Shown: positions 50,125 through 62,500 of the stretch, in pieces
How positions within the stretch are numbered: position 1 is the stretch's first letter
Layout of the letters: each line of letters opens with the position of its first letter
From: Anisakis pegreffii
Lineage: Eukaryota > Nematoda > Chromadorea > Rhabditida > Anisakidae
DNA length: 64,000 bases
Reading direction: 5' to 3'
Assembly (NCBI GenBank): GCA_035041965.1
Contig: JAPYMA010001473.1
Span: forward strand, 5,001-69,000
The notes under the pieces: model-generated
Database searches by the model: none
Seen by the model: only the letters and a program-made list of their open reading frames with translations
Told to the model about the DNA's origin: nothing
Translations under genes and position numbers: made by a program

Positions 50125-53100
50125 TCAAAGATGATCATGTCCAGTTTGATTGTTATATAACGAGAAGGAATTTGCTATTGACACAGAAGCCATTTCGTTA
50201 CGTCTTTCGTTGAGGTCATCCGTTTGAAGATGTGGTGCACTGTCGTTCGTATTGATGCCGTTTGTGAAGCTTTCACGAATTGACGATGAAAATAAGTGAG
50301 GATTGATATCGAGGGGTTTGTTTGACGATGATATCATCAGCATCACGAGACTTCCTTCGGTGATCGCGTCCTGAGAGGGAGCTTGTTATTTGGACACTGA
50401 ACGGCTAGTTTGCCAATCGCTCTGGACGATCGGCAAAATGTTTGTCGTGGTTATGATTATTTATTGAATTGCATATCAACCGTGTTAAATCATTAAAAGT
50501 ATTTATGACATCGGAAGTTCATTATAGCTCAGTTATGGAATGCTCAACAGGCCGGTCAATATGGATCTTCCCGATTACTTTAATCAGAATTGTTGTTTAT
50601 TACTAATAACTGAATTCCTATTGTCGATTGTTTCAAATAACTACTCTAAACCATTATTGGACGCATGTTCAATCGGAGTGTATTTTCAGGCTCATTTTGA
50701 GTTTCACCCTAAAAATCACTGGACAGTATGGGAGGGTAGCCCTACGCCTCTATCCTCACCAAGTCAATAATCGATGTTAGACTCATGAAGCCGGTTGATT
50801 CGCCATGCTAATATCTTTAGCTGCTCGGAAGGAATAATAGAATGAATGCGGTATTGGTGATATTAGTGACAACAGAGAAGCATAAAATCGCAATGAGTTG
50901 TAATTGCTGATTAAATAAGTCATAAAATAAATGAATAAACTGTGCGCTCCGTCTTTCATGCTGTATTATTGCTTGTACATATTTCTTACTCGGCAATAAA
51001 CAATCTATATCTATCTATAAACAGTGAGTAAATGAACAGTGACTGAATAATTGCTCGAGGATGATTGGTGATTTCATAATTATCACCTGAACATTAGATG
51101 AATCCAAAGAAAACTGACATCGCTGGCGTTCATAGATTTTTCTTGCTCCATACTGCATCGCTTCTTGACCGCAATGTTTGACATTATCCTGATGAAGTTG
51201 ATTTTTGAAGTGCCATAGGCGTTGAAAGTGCCTAGCAGAATGAATATAAAACATGATTAAGGCAATGGCACATGAAAAAAATGAATAGAGAATTGAAGCA
51301 AGCATGCGAATTGTATGGCCGTGCTGGTAGTTTCGGTAACGATGAGACGTGAAATTATCATCATCATCATCAATAGAATGATGGCGGTACGTCTGGGTAT
51401 GATCTGATGCATATCGTACATAGGTTGAAGCCGTGCAGCAAACGCCCGATAGCAGAATCGCAATTGTTAAGAAGCCACTACAATGAAGATGAATTACTAA
51501 ATATCCTAAAAGAATATTCTGCTCAAGTAAACATTTCAAAAATCGCAGTGAAACCTAAGCTGAAATTGTGCATCCAGTCCATCCTGATCATTAAGTAACA
51601 CTACTGTCGAATTATGCGACGACGATCTGACCGTTTCCGCATTGATACCTTAAAAAAATTTTTGCATTGATTATAAAGACGGTTTACAGGTAGATGAAAA
51701 GTTGTAGCATACATACAATCTGTGTTTCTATTTGATAACGAGAAAGCTCGAATGTGAGGCACGAACTGAACAGCAACCTGAAGTGGGTCTCGATTGTTCA
51801 AGAGGGCGTCGTTGAGTTCGGTAGATATGTCGCTCGATTTGATATTTTGCGAAAACATAGAAAGCAACGATGAGAATGAATGAGATCGAAAATGGAAAAA
51901 TAATGGTGAATTGAAATACTTTTGATTGGATGATACTCGATGGGAAGCAATCACTGCAAAGTATAATGATCATCGATATCACTGTTTCATGAATAAATGG
52001 AAACAGACGACGAAAACAAGCTTATGCATCGAAAATGATTGTTTGTCTTCGTCATCGAACATACTCTGCAACCAACCTTTGTGATAAAGCTTTGTATGGA
52101 GATAAATTTGCATCGACGGCCAACGAAAATGAAACAGCAAAAAGTGGAATACCGTACGCTAGAAAATATAGACCCGCTATTGGTGCACTTGTTCTCGCCT
52201 AAACTACCATATCCTCACACCTTATTCAGATTAAATAATACGAATGATCATAGGAAGCAATATTTCATATTTGGCAATAAATGAAATTCAGCAAGCTTCT
52301 AGATGTGAACAGGTAAACAACCACTAACATTATTCAGAAGATTAAACTGGTTTGATTCCAAATCAGGAGGATTAGTATGATTGGTGCTGTCGTTGTTTGA
52401 TAGTTGTCGAATAATTAATCTTTCAATCTCTCTGAAATGAATAATAGCAAGATGCACATGGATTCATCCCCATGAAAATGTAAATCTAACTCGAAATCGG
52501 AATAGGATTCTGAAAATGAAATAGCTACTTACCGTATGGATAACATGAGCCAATAAAAAGAGCTCAAGAGGAAAAAATGAAAAAAGGCTCCTTCTAGTCG
52601 ACACCACAATTCATTATGAGCAACGTTTATACCGAACGTAAATAATGTACATAATGAAAGAATGTTGATACAAATATTCGTGACAATATGAAACAGTTTT
52701 GATGAGTGAGTCGTTGCTAGATGCCTAAACTTTGAATATTGAATATATAAACTTGCACTACTTCACATATTGATCGCCAATGCATACAGTAGAACAAACG
52801 TACAAATTAACAAACAAACTTTTATATCATTACTGAAATGAAATATCATCATTTGGGTCTAGTGTGATGCTTTTTTATTTAATGCATGCTATCCATGTGA
52901 TTTTTTTTTTGAATTTTTTTCAAGTTTTTCTAAAGACGTGTCCTTAAGCACAAGTCAAAGTATGTTGGTTAGATGAATTGAGAATTGTATTGAAATCACA
53001 GAAACCTGAAATAGCAAATATTAGTGATAATAACGAAAAACATTGAAGAAGCTAGGAATCCGGACGCTGCGTACATACACCACATCAGTTCAGTACCTCG

Positions 53101-56100
53101 ATTACCTCTGCAAGTGTTATCATTAAGCGCATTTCACAAATATGCATAATGAAAGAATGTCTGCACAAGTATTCTATAAATTTGCTCTAGTTCACAAATT
53201 GATAACTGATTTCACACTGATGACCATTACAAAATTGATACATTTCGATTACAAATATCTTTTGGAAATATTCAGAGTTAAAAGTTGTTGATATTCTTTT
53301 CGCATGCAATATCTTCAAATTGCTGGTTGACGTTTTTTTGTTTGCCAAAAGTAGTTCCATTTGAACAGAAAACGTTTTCACTAACTGTCCATCGATAAGT
53401 TGAGCATTCTGCATCACTGTAAAGAAAGTGATAGTTGTTTTTCGAGATAGAATTGAGGTGACAAGTGAGCGTGTACACTGAATTAGTACGTAATGCGGCG
53501 CAACTCGCCGCAACCAGCATTCAGTTCGCTTTGCCAGTTTCCATTCGATCTCTTGCCATATTCCCAATTCAATCTATAACCATTGCGGTTGTGGAATTTA
53601 CTTCCTTAAGCGAATTCGAACGCATGCACATTTTTAAATCAAGTGCTGCGTAGAATATAGATTATTTCATTGACTGGACTGAATGAGTGAGTGCAGATAA
53701 TTCGGATTATTGCATGACCGTTCGGTAGATACCTGTTCACTTGGATTACGAATATGGAATGTGAATGAGATTGCTGCCAAAGCTAATACTTCCGATCGAT
53801 TATCTCTCGACCATAACTGCTCATCGGAATTTTTTTTCACTTGACTCTTGATCATAATTCCATGAACGTCGTTCAACGCCACCCATTTGCCATCGGCTGT
53901 ATATGCGCTTGAGAAAAGGCTTGTATTCGATAACCAAATCACTTTTAGAACAGTCTGCGAGGGTAGGAGCATTGCGAATGTATGCCACGGAATTCGTATC
54001 GATGTCAATCCTTTACAATAACACGATTATTTCTTCACATATTTGGTTCGGTTTGATGAAGCACGAACACCATTCGGCGCAATAAACAAGTGCTTTGTTT
54101 CGTGATGGGACAATGCTGCCTGCTCTCTGCGTAGAGCTTAGCGCATTCAGAACATACTTCTATATGGATTCATATACAGGTATCATGATTGAAACATTAT
54201 TCTTATGAATGTGTGATGAAAATTATCTCGAGAATCAAGAGTGAAAAATATGGTTAATTATTCACCATTCGATGGTAATAACTCAACGTTTTCTTGTTGC
54301 TGACAATTGTATTGACCATTCGAATAAGCTGATATAAAACCGAATTGTTGCTGATGCTTATCCTCATTAGTGGGGTTCTGATAAGAAGCTAATTCAGACT
54401 GTTTCTTATCACGATGATGCTCACATATTGCTAAATTTCTGAATTTGACAGTGCGATTTTGAAATTTGTTCAGCTTCACTGATCGTAGACGACTTCTTAA
54501 CATTGAACCTTGAAAATTCGATTACAATAATAATACTGCCGATGATGAAATTATTCTATGAATGTGATAAATGTCGGACACCTTTTAGTGTTTTTGTATT
54601 AAAGTGCAGATGAAGTGAGTCATTAATTAATAAATAAATGAACCGACTGTCCAACTCAGTTGATGCATGCTTCGATTGAAGAGCGATCGAGATTGCTTGA
54701 AGTATGTGATTCGAATTACATTCATAAGTTGCATTACCAATAATCCAGCCGATCAGACGTGTTTCGAATGCCGACATGGTGTCGGTAGAGACTGGTGGAA
54801 TATTATTGAAGAGCTCGAGTAATTCATCGATTGACTGCAATGTTTTATGAAGTTAGAATAAGCTCCAGTAATAGGTGATGGTGTTGCGAGCACGATAAAA
54901 TTAATGGTCGGATAGATAGACTGAATGATTTGGTGTGAGTGGACTGTACTCGGTTTGTGTTTGAATGAGATAAAGCGTTCAGGAGTTGTTTTGTAAGTGT
55001 GGACGCGATTGCGCATTCACTTGAATCCACTGCCGACCATCTGCCTTGTGTGCATTGTCGATACGCCGATGCATGCAACGGTCCATTAGAACAATCCACT
55101 CGGATTCTACCTTCTTTCGAAACTGGCCAAATTAATTCGCCTTTCTCATCTGCTCTCCATTCCTAGAACCATCTCAATTCTCTTCTTCATTACTTTTAAT
55201 CATAATATTACGGAAGTAATGATAATCATCTTGCACAATACCTGTACACAATATTCGGTATTAACAGAAATAGGCATCAAATGAACACTTGTACGAAGAT
55301 TAGCACCTTTATACTCAGCATAACAAATCCAGTCACCTTCATCGTCCCATTCGACTGGATGAAACGTTATTGTTAGAGACCTGTAAAGATATTCACGTTA
55401 TTCGAAGTGAAATGTTGGCGTGATTGCTATTTATGACTTGGTTTGATTGTCGGATGATGAGTTCAGTTGAAGTCGTTTTGAGGTGGTCGTCAATATCGGT
55501 GCGTTGTTCTTGAGCCATTCCATCCGGATATTGTCATCTAGATTCGAGATTCGACATGTCAGTTGACGTTCTTCACCTGGATATACTAACAGTGATCTTG
55601 TCGATGGTTCTAACTCGAAAATATTTGGTTCAAAATCACCTGAAATAAAAAAAGACGAACGTTATTTCAAGCTGGATATCCACCTAACTATCTTCACCTC
55701 GCTCATGTCTAGTGATGTCTCTATACCACTTTTTTGAAAACTGTTCTATTCCTGTTCAAAACGGCCCTATTCTATTCTATCCTGTGCGTTTTTTGATAAC
55801 TGTTCTGTTCTATTCTATTCTCGCATCCCTTTATTGAGAACTGCTCTATTCTATTCTTTTAGGCTCAAAAACGGCTCTGTTCTAATCTGTTCTGTGCATT
55901 CCTCGCTTGCAAATTGCTCTATTCTATTCTATGGAATAGAACAGGAATATAATAGGAATAGAATAGTTTAACTAGAATAGAGATATCACTACTGCTGTCT
56001 ACTCACCTCGACCACATGCCCTCTTCACCGTCTTCATCTGTAAGTCGGCCACTTTCTTGCCACGTAACGTGATCGGAAACATGCAAACCGTTCGATCACT

Positions 56101-57925
56101 TACAGTCACCCGCTTTACCTATTTAAATGCTATCAGTTTATATAATAAGGTAATGAGTAGTATTGATTAACTCTAACGCGTACTTTATTGATAAATTTAA
56201 GAAGATCGACAAGTTGGCAGTCGCATAATAATTGATTAGAACTGATGCTGATTTGCTGTAAGTTAAGGAGTGCTGAAAATGTACGATCTGGAAATGATGT
56301 GAAAGGATTGGCGTCCAAGTTGAGCACTTGTAACGAATACAGATCCAGAAAGGCTGATCGATTCACTGTGTGAAGACGATTTCCACTCAAATTCCTTCAA
56401 TTGCAACATCCATCATATGTGTTTGTGCTTGTAAGATGGACCCAATTATGAATGTTTAATGATTGTGAATAACAGTTACTTGATGATTTCATATCATTTC
56501 AACTCAAAATAGCTTACAAATGATGAATGATGTTAATGTGTATATATCATTTTCGTGGTCATAAGTTGCAACAAATCGTATGATTATTGTTTCTTTGTTA
56601 GAGAAGGAACAGATGATGATTAGGTAAATGATGAATGAATGAATGAATGAAGAAATAAAGAAGAGAAAGAGGACGGTTCCCTTTGTTTGTGGTGCTATGT
56701 AAGTGAATTAATTAATGTAACTAGACAGTTACTGAGAACTGATGAATACTTTCAGCAATGAACACTTATATGTGATGAATTGTTATCATTATCATCAGTA
56801 GCATTCCATTAAATGTAACAATCATCAAATTTCAATAATTCTTATCCAAATTCGAAATATTTATAAGTCATGATAGTTCTTTGTTGGCCTTCGTTATTGT
56901 TGACGGTTTATGTAAGAAATGAAATTAATCTTCAGACTTTTTCGTTCCATTCACAAATAGGCTATTATGTAAAATCACGTCGTGCATGTCATCAGCTCGC
57001 AACATTCATTATACGTCAGCCGTTTATCGTTTTTGTGCTCAAAACCATTAATTATTGTTAACGACAAACTATTGAAATAGAATCGATGGTTACTGCTTCA
57101 AAACTTACAGATATTTTAACTTTGTTAGCGATTTGAAGGCAGACGGAGCGATGAAAACGAGTTTATTATGCGATAAGTCACTGAAATTAAGTGGAATGCG
57201 ATCTTTCGAAATTCAGAGGAGTGAAAAAATAACAAAGATTTCAGAATTATATTTGGTTGAAGGTTTGAGACGAGATGATAGTTGATTGAAGAAATAACTG
57301 ACTGATGGACTGGCGAAAAGATTTAGAGATGAATAAATGAGTAATGAAACGTTACAGTGATTCAAGCGATTCTGGATATCGGAATGCAGTGAATGAGCTT
57401 GTATTTAGCGATATGAAATTATTGTAACTCAAATTAAGTGACCGGATTCTATTGGTGAATAAAGCTGGTTGGAAGTCATCGTTGGTGGATAACACAGGAT
57501 ACATACGTCTTGGGTTTCGTGTTGATATTCTCTAGAAATTGTGATAATTTTATGCATTAACAATCTATTGGTGTCATTTATGGGGATTAGGATATACATA
57601 GGTCGACAGAGATGCAACTGGCTATCAAGAACATACATCAGATCCATGCATGGACTGCTCGGCCAACTTGCTGTCTTCGGAAATGTGGATATTAGTTAAA
57701 ACGCGCGAAGGCTATTGAATAGGTTTCAATTTGCTAGTGATAGTTGAGACTGAAGGAAAATTAGACGAAGAGAACCTCAAATTGATGATTGGAACAATCG
57801 ACGTGATCGAATGATGCTCTAATACACGTGCTCGTTGTCGCTTTCAAATACTGTATCAGTTGAATATTTATTATGAGAACGATGAAAGCAGTTCGAATAA
57901 ATGATGAGTCGAATGGCATTGTCAT
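50125..57925 (-). CDS. Adhesion GPCR, ADGRA (GPR124/125)-like
   Basis: Exons: 57776-57925, 57356-57531, 57109-57180, 56184-56394, 56007-56118, 55438-55639, 55242-55380, 54950-55162, 54582-54834, 54266-54508, 53741-54010, 53515-53604, 53386-53416, 53006-53107, 52533-52724, 52329-52431, 52077-52198, 51778-51953, 51555-51648, 51087-51477 and 50125-50370; about 1195 residues. Order: signal peptide and LRRNT (CIRASFDHVDCSN); leucine-rich repeats and LRRCT (LLCDC); one Ig domain (LTCRISN, MEWLKNN, DWICYAE); hormone-receptor domain (EWRADEKGELIWP, RQCTQGRWSAV); GAIN-like region; GPS remnant (NWEYGKRSNGNWQSE); seven helices, among them WCRLEGAFFHFFLLSSFYW (TM3), YFLAYGIPLFAVSFSLAV (TM4) and FTIIFPFSISFILIVAFYVF (TM5). 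LRR-Ig-HormR-GAIN-7TM is the signature of ADGRA, which acts in Wnt signalling and cell polarity in other animals. The GPS exons 53515-53604 and 53386-53416 are uncertain; all others fit. Confidence 0.82.
50559..50935 (+). repeat. Dispersed repeat, copy 2, with AAAT tail
   Basis: Same family and orientation as 19346-19735. It lies in the intron before the last exon of the adhesion GPCR gene. Tail reads TTAAATAAGTCATAAAATAAATG. Retroposon-like. Confidence 0.6.
53386..53604 (-). other. GPS region of the adhesion GPCR with a broken frame
   Basis: The frame carrying WEYGKRSNGNWQSE meets a stop after AGCGELRRITY, while the next frame reads RTNSVYTLTCHLNSIS, the kind of text expected for the second half of a GPS. 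Either introns of about 98 bases (53417-53514) or 37 bases are spliced, or a single base is wrong or inserted here. The model above uses the 98-base intron, which keeps phase but discards the GPS cysteines. Confidence 0.5.
55710..55991. mobile_element. MITE with TIR TAGTGATGTCTCTAT
   Basis: 282 bases with the same terminal repeat as 36988-38008 (right end ATAGAGATATCACTA, one mismatch) and the same GTTCTATTCTATTC-type inner repeats. Flanks CTCATGTC and CTGCTGTC match in 6 of 8 positions, a decayed 8-base duplication. It fits inside intron 55640-56006 of the adhesion GPCR gene. Looks like an internally deleted derivative of the 1 kb element. Confidence 0.75.
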
Positions 57926-57936
57926 TTCTGAATTGT
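57926..57936 (-). promoter_or_regulatory. Probable spliced-leader acceptor of the adhesion GPCR gene
   Basis: CACAATTCAG stands two bases before the Met chosen as start (57925). If trans-splicing occurs here, the in-frame Met at 57940 is excluded. Inferred. Confidence 0.4.
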
Positions 57937-59534
57937 GCATTGCAACCGTACAATCAACCACTTTGTTAATACTTACACTATGTAACAAAAAATAATAAAA
58001 TGTTATTTTCTGGAACAGCTTTTCACGTGAAATCCGGATTTCTACGCTCTGCAAAGACATCTTTACGGTTGGGTAGAGTCTTAAGATTAGACAATCTCCG
58101 AACGAATCGAAAAAATCAAAGTCACTTGCGTCAAAAAAAGATAGTGCATAGCTGTGAAAATAAAAAAAGTTCATTGCCGGATTCAACCCATAAAATTGTC
58201 CCAGAAAGTAATACTCTCATCTTTCCTTAGTATTTTTTCCTTTCATACAGCTTTATTAGTTCGAAACCATTAATTGACCTTCATTTAGTACACGACAAAC
58301 GAGTGGATATATTAGGGTGCTTGTTCAAAAATCGGTTAGGTTAGAGAAAGAAAACGGAAGAAGTTTTTAGTTGGTGGGAATTTGTTGGGTTTTCTTTTTT
58401 TTGCAGGTGAAGTAGCAGCAGATAACGAATGAGAAGTTAGGGAGAACGGCAAAAACAATGATTTAAGAGAGGGATATTGAATAGGAAGCTAGATGAATAT
58501 GCGCATAATAAGATTATACGTACAACCATCGTACTACCCAATAAGTCTTTGATGAGTCGGTAAAGTAATCGAATAAATAAGAAAGTCGAACGACGCGGCG
58601 CAGGAGGTTGGACTTAAGCATCTCCTTCTTGTGCATGTCTCAAATGATTACCTCGTTAAATAGTGCATAATGGTTGTTTTCAATGGATATTATCAACCAA
58701 ATTGAACACGTTAACAATCTTATTAAACCGTTAATTGCTAATGATACAACATTTGGTTATTATCTGTGAGAATTACTGAAACAATTACAAATTTTAAACA
58801 ACCCAAGAAAACACTTATTGCTTCTGAACAAAAATATAGATGAACAACAGATTGAGTGGTAGAATAATGAATGTGCAGAAGATACTTGACGTGTGAAAAA
58901 AATTTTTTTATTTGTTGATAATTGCTTTAAATACAGCATTATTACGCAATAGCTAGCTGCTAACTGTGCAAATTCATTTGCTGATTGATTAGCATCATGC
59001 ATCAAGATTTTTTTCGAATAAATAAACAATCAAACACATCTTTATGACTCATCAAATTAAATCAATCCACTCGGCTGCTAAAAAGCATTGGCAACATCAG
59101 TATTCTCATATCCTTCTTATAATTATTCAGTAAATTCGATTTTCTGCTGAAAACGCTACAAAAATATATACGTAATGAAAACGAAACATCTTATTACAAC
59201 GAAACAGTAAAAATATGAAAGAACAAATGCATACATATAATCAACAAGCAACAATTAACAAATATCACACATATTCATAGCACTGATTAACGAAATCAAA
59301 ATATTCGAGTAAAAACACTTCTTTGATAAGCAATCAGTATCAAAACTTCAAGCATAAATATATCTAAGCATACTCGAATAATCAACAAATCTTAAAAAGA
59401 AAACAACACCAAAAAAATGACACAACGATTACTGACAACTAAAATAAACAGTTTAAAAAATTGAACATTTTTCTAGCGTTCGAATATAACCACACTTGAG
59501 CGGAACTGCAGTGTCCTATTTTTGATAATTATTT
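57937..59534. other. Intergenic, no gene recognised
   Basis: 1.6 kb between the start of the adhesion GPCR gene and the stop of the ENPP gene. Only chance frames, such as 58000-58230 on the plus strand. Should carry the receptor's promoter and the ENPP 3'UTR. Confidence 0.5.
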
Positions 59535-62500
59535 TCATCGCATTTCTCTGTCTTCTGGTGCCAAATCCCATAATTCCTGTGGATGGTAGGTTCGAAGATG
59601 TACAGCCGAACTGTAATCGAATATCGTTCGATTACCAAAAAATTCCATGCCCGTGAGTAGTTCAATATCACGAATTCGTGCCGTATACAACGCCAACTCT
59701 TCCAAAGGCTCCTTCAATGATGAGTCATTAGAAGAAATTAGGTAAGGTAAACGAATCATCAAGTATTAACCAGACAGTTCAAGTCTTTATTTGTATGGGG
59801 TAATATGAATGAGATGAGGCGTATGGCTGCGGGTGATTTACACAGTGCTTGTCCGTTCGGTACAGACCATAGTGCAGTATCATTACATCGAATAAGGATA
59901 CGAAATAAGTGTGTTGGTGTATTGATGAATTCTGATTCATTTGAATATTCTCGGTCGTGAACTCCATCATTATCCAGATCGTAAACTGTGCCAGTCATAA
60001 CGACTAGCTTCTTGTATTTGCGTAGATAAGCTGCCGTCAGCTTTTGTAGATTCTTGAATGTCTCTGAAAGAGGTACTCAATATTTTTCAGTTTTCCATTT
60101 TATTCATTTTAAAATACTAGAATGAGCTGCATGAGAAGGATGTTCAAATTAAATGAAGTTGAGTCCATTAAGCCAAACTCACTGCCATAGAAATGATTTG
60201 TGAACCGAGCGATTTGCAAGTCCAAATGTGCATAACCTGAAAGAGTATCAATTCTTGCATACCATCTCTTCCAAACATTTGCACACTACAGCACTATCGT
60301 GCTACGGTGATGCTCATAACGGAGCGCCTAACCTTCATACTGTTTTACGGCGAACGAATGCCTTTCAGTGCTTTCATTTCGCAGTTCATTCAGTTCTTCG
60401 TCAATGCCACTTGAACAGGTACACTTTCGGGGATCACCAACAGTGATAAAACATTTTGATTGATCAACCGATTGTACTGATTTAGTCATTTCATTGTAAT
60501 CGTCATCACTCGACAAGCGTTCAACAAGCATTTTCGTTGCATCTAAATTTAATGGGGTTTACTCGTCAAATAAGATTAAAAGCAACATTCATTTCAGTTT
60601 ACATCAGCAATATATGGAGCAGCAAATATTCAAAATAAAAACATAATTATGCACAGATTTATTCACATGAAGATTCCGAAGTGATTATGAATGCCGAGCA
60701 TAGCGGTATTATGCAATATTGAAAAGAATCTCCTCGAATAATCATGTTGGAGAATGATAGTGATAACGACGAATTGTTGATACAACCAGATAATGAAGCA
60801 ACCTGAAGTTTATTTCAAAGAATACCACTTGAAAATGATCAAAATAAACTGCAAGGGAGTTGTTGAGAAGAATAAATCACTTACAGTTGTACTAAGATTG
60901 CAGGAATGTCCACAGGGTGTGAGCTGATGCAATGACGAATATTCAGAAATGCATTTGGTTAGAGCTCGTAAATTCGTTGATGATTGTCGTTTAGGTGCAT
61001 GCCGAAATACCGCATCAAGCGAGCCTTCAGTGCCATTATTTGGTGGTGCTTTCAAGCGTAATAAATCTTAAGATGTCTGATATGACAGCTGTTTATGATA
61101 AATTGTTATGAAAACATGCTATAACAGATGTACGCTGAATACCATTCATAAGTGAGAAGAGTTCAATATTTTGGAACGGAGGCAAGCGTACGTCAACTGC
61201 GATATCGGGACCTTGTGCGAAAAAAATCGTTCGCATTGAACTTTCCAGAAAGTTGTATCCATGATCGGCCGTCACGTTGCTATCTTCTTTTTTTGATCTT
61301 CAAGTTTACAATACATTTGAGTCGTGTAAATTTCAATATCCACATAAAGTCATATTCAACAGTTTCTTTCAACGACCATCTAATTCTTTCATTTCCTCAT
61401 CAACCCAAGACAACAGAACAAACGTCGAAAAATCGTACAAAAAGAGAATTGTGCCAGGTCGTCCTTCAATAATGAGATCACCAATGCATTTCCCAACAGT
61501 GAAATGATATCGTCTCGGAATGCTCATCTTATCGTATAGCAAATAGTCATCTGCACATCGTAACGTTTCTTTTAACTCATCCAATGAATATGCTGCAAAA
61601 TACAACAAAGCATTATGATGAACATTATGGTAATAATGCAGCTGATATTAACAATTGAATTTCATTTTATCGTTGTCTTCGTCTGCATATTGCATTCAAG
61701 AAGTGAGAAATGAAGAAGAAATGAAAGTTTGACTCGAATTTTGGGTATGATGAATTCGAGCAATAACACCGTTTGCGATAACCAATCCATTCTTATCGAT
61801 ATGCTCATCGAAATAATACCGTTTAGAAAGCTTCTTCATTCCTGAATTCTTCTTTCCATATAAATCTTCTTTTTCGACTCTGACCACATCATTGAAATAA
61901 AAAGAATGAAGAATAGATATAAATGATGGCAGACATTATTGGAAAGACAATACCGTGGTCTGAGATGACCAACAAATTAACACAATCAATTAGATTCAGT
62001 GAACGTAGTTGTTCGAGGAGATAATTAAGTGTTGAGTCGATTACCCTCAGTGCTTTGCTTATCTGCAATAGCAGTTCACTTCGTAACTGAAATGATAACA
62101 ACAAACAAAGTCAATTGCCAACATCATCATCTGATTTTTGATAATGCCCCGTTGTATCTGGTTGATTAAAATAAGCCATCAAAAGTGCGGGTCGCTTAGA
62201 AGATCCTGTTGTTGGGATCTGTAACCATGAAATTATCTGAAAACTTACAATTTAATGAAGATGACTGAAAGGTTAAAAGAAGCACTGTAATAATAGTAAT
62301 AGCTAAGAACTGTCATGTAAATTAATCATTTGTTGAACAAGTCATTTGTTCACCTTGTCAATAAGCTGTTTGAATGGTAGTGAGCGATTGTATTTGATGT
62401 TATATGTCGGCCCATATTCTATAATGTTCGGTAAAGATGAAACTCATCCACAAGTTATCTTTTATTCGAGCATAAATCAAGGTGTTCAGTGATGAATTTG

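Noticed and set aside
51407..51598. Plus-strand frame over the receptor's TM6 exon
   Set aside because: Antisense to helix-coding exons with clear 7TM similarity.
58000..58230. 76-codon plus-strand frame upstream of the adhesion GPCR
   Set aside because: Basic, low-complexity text without motif; more likely promoter sequence.
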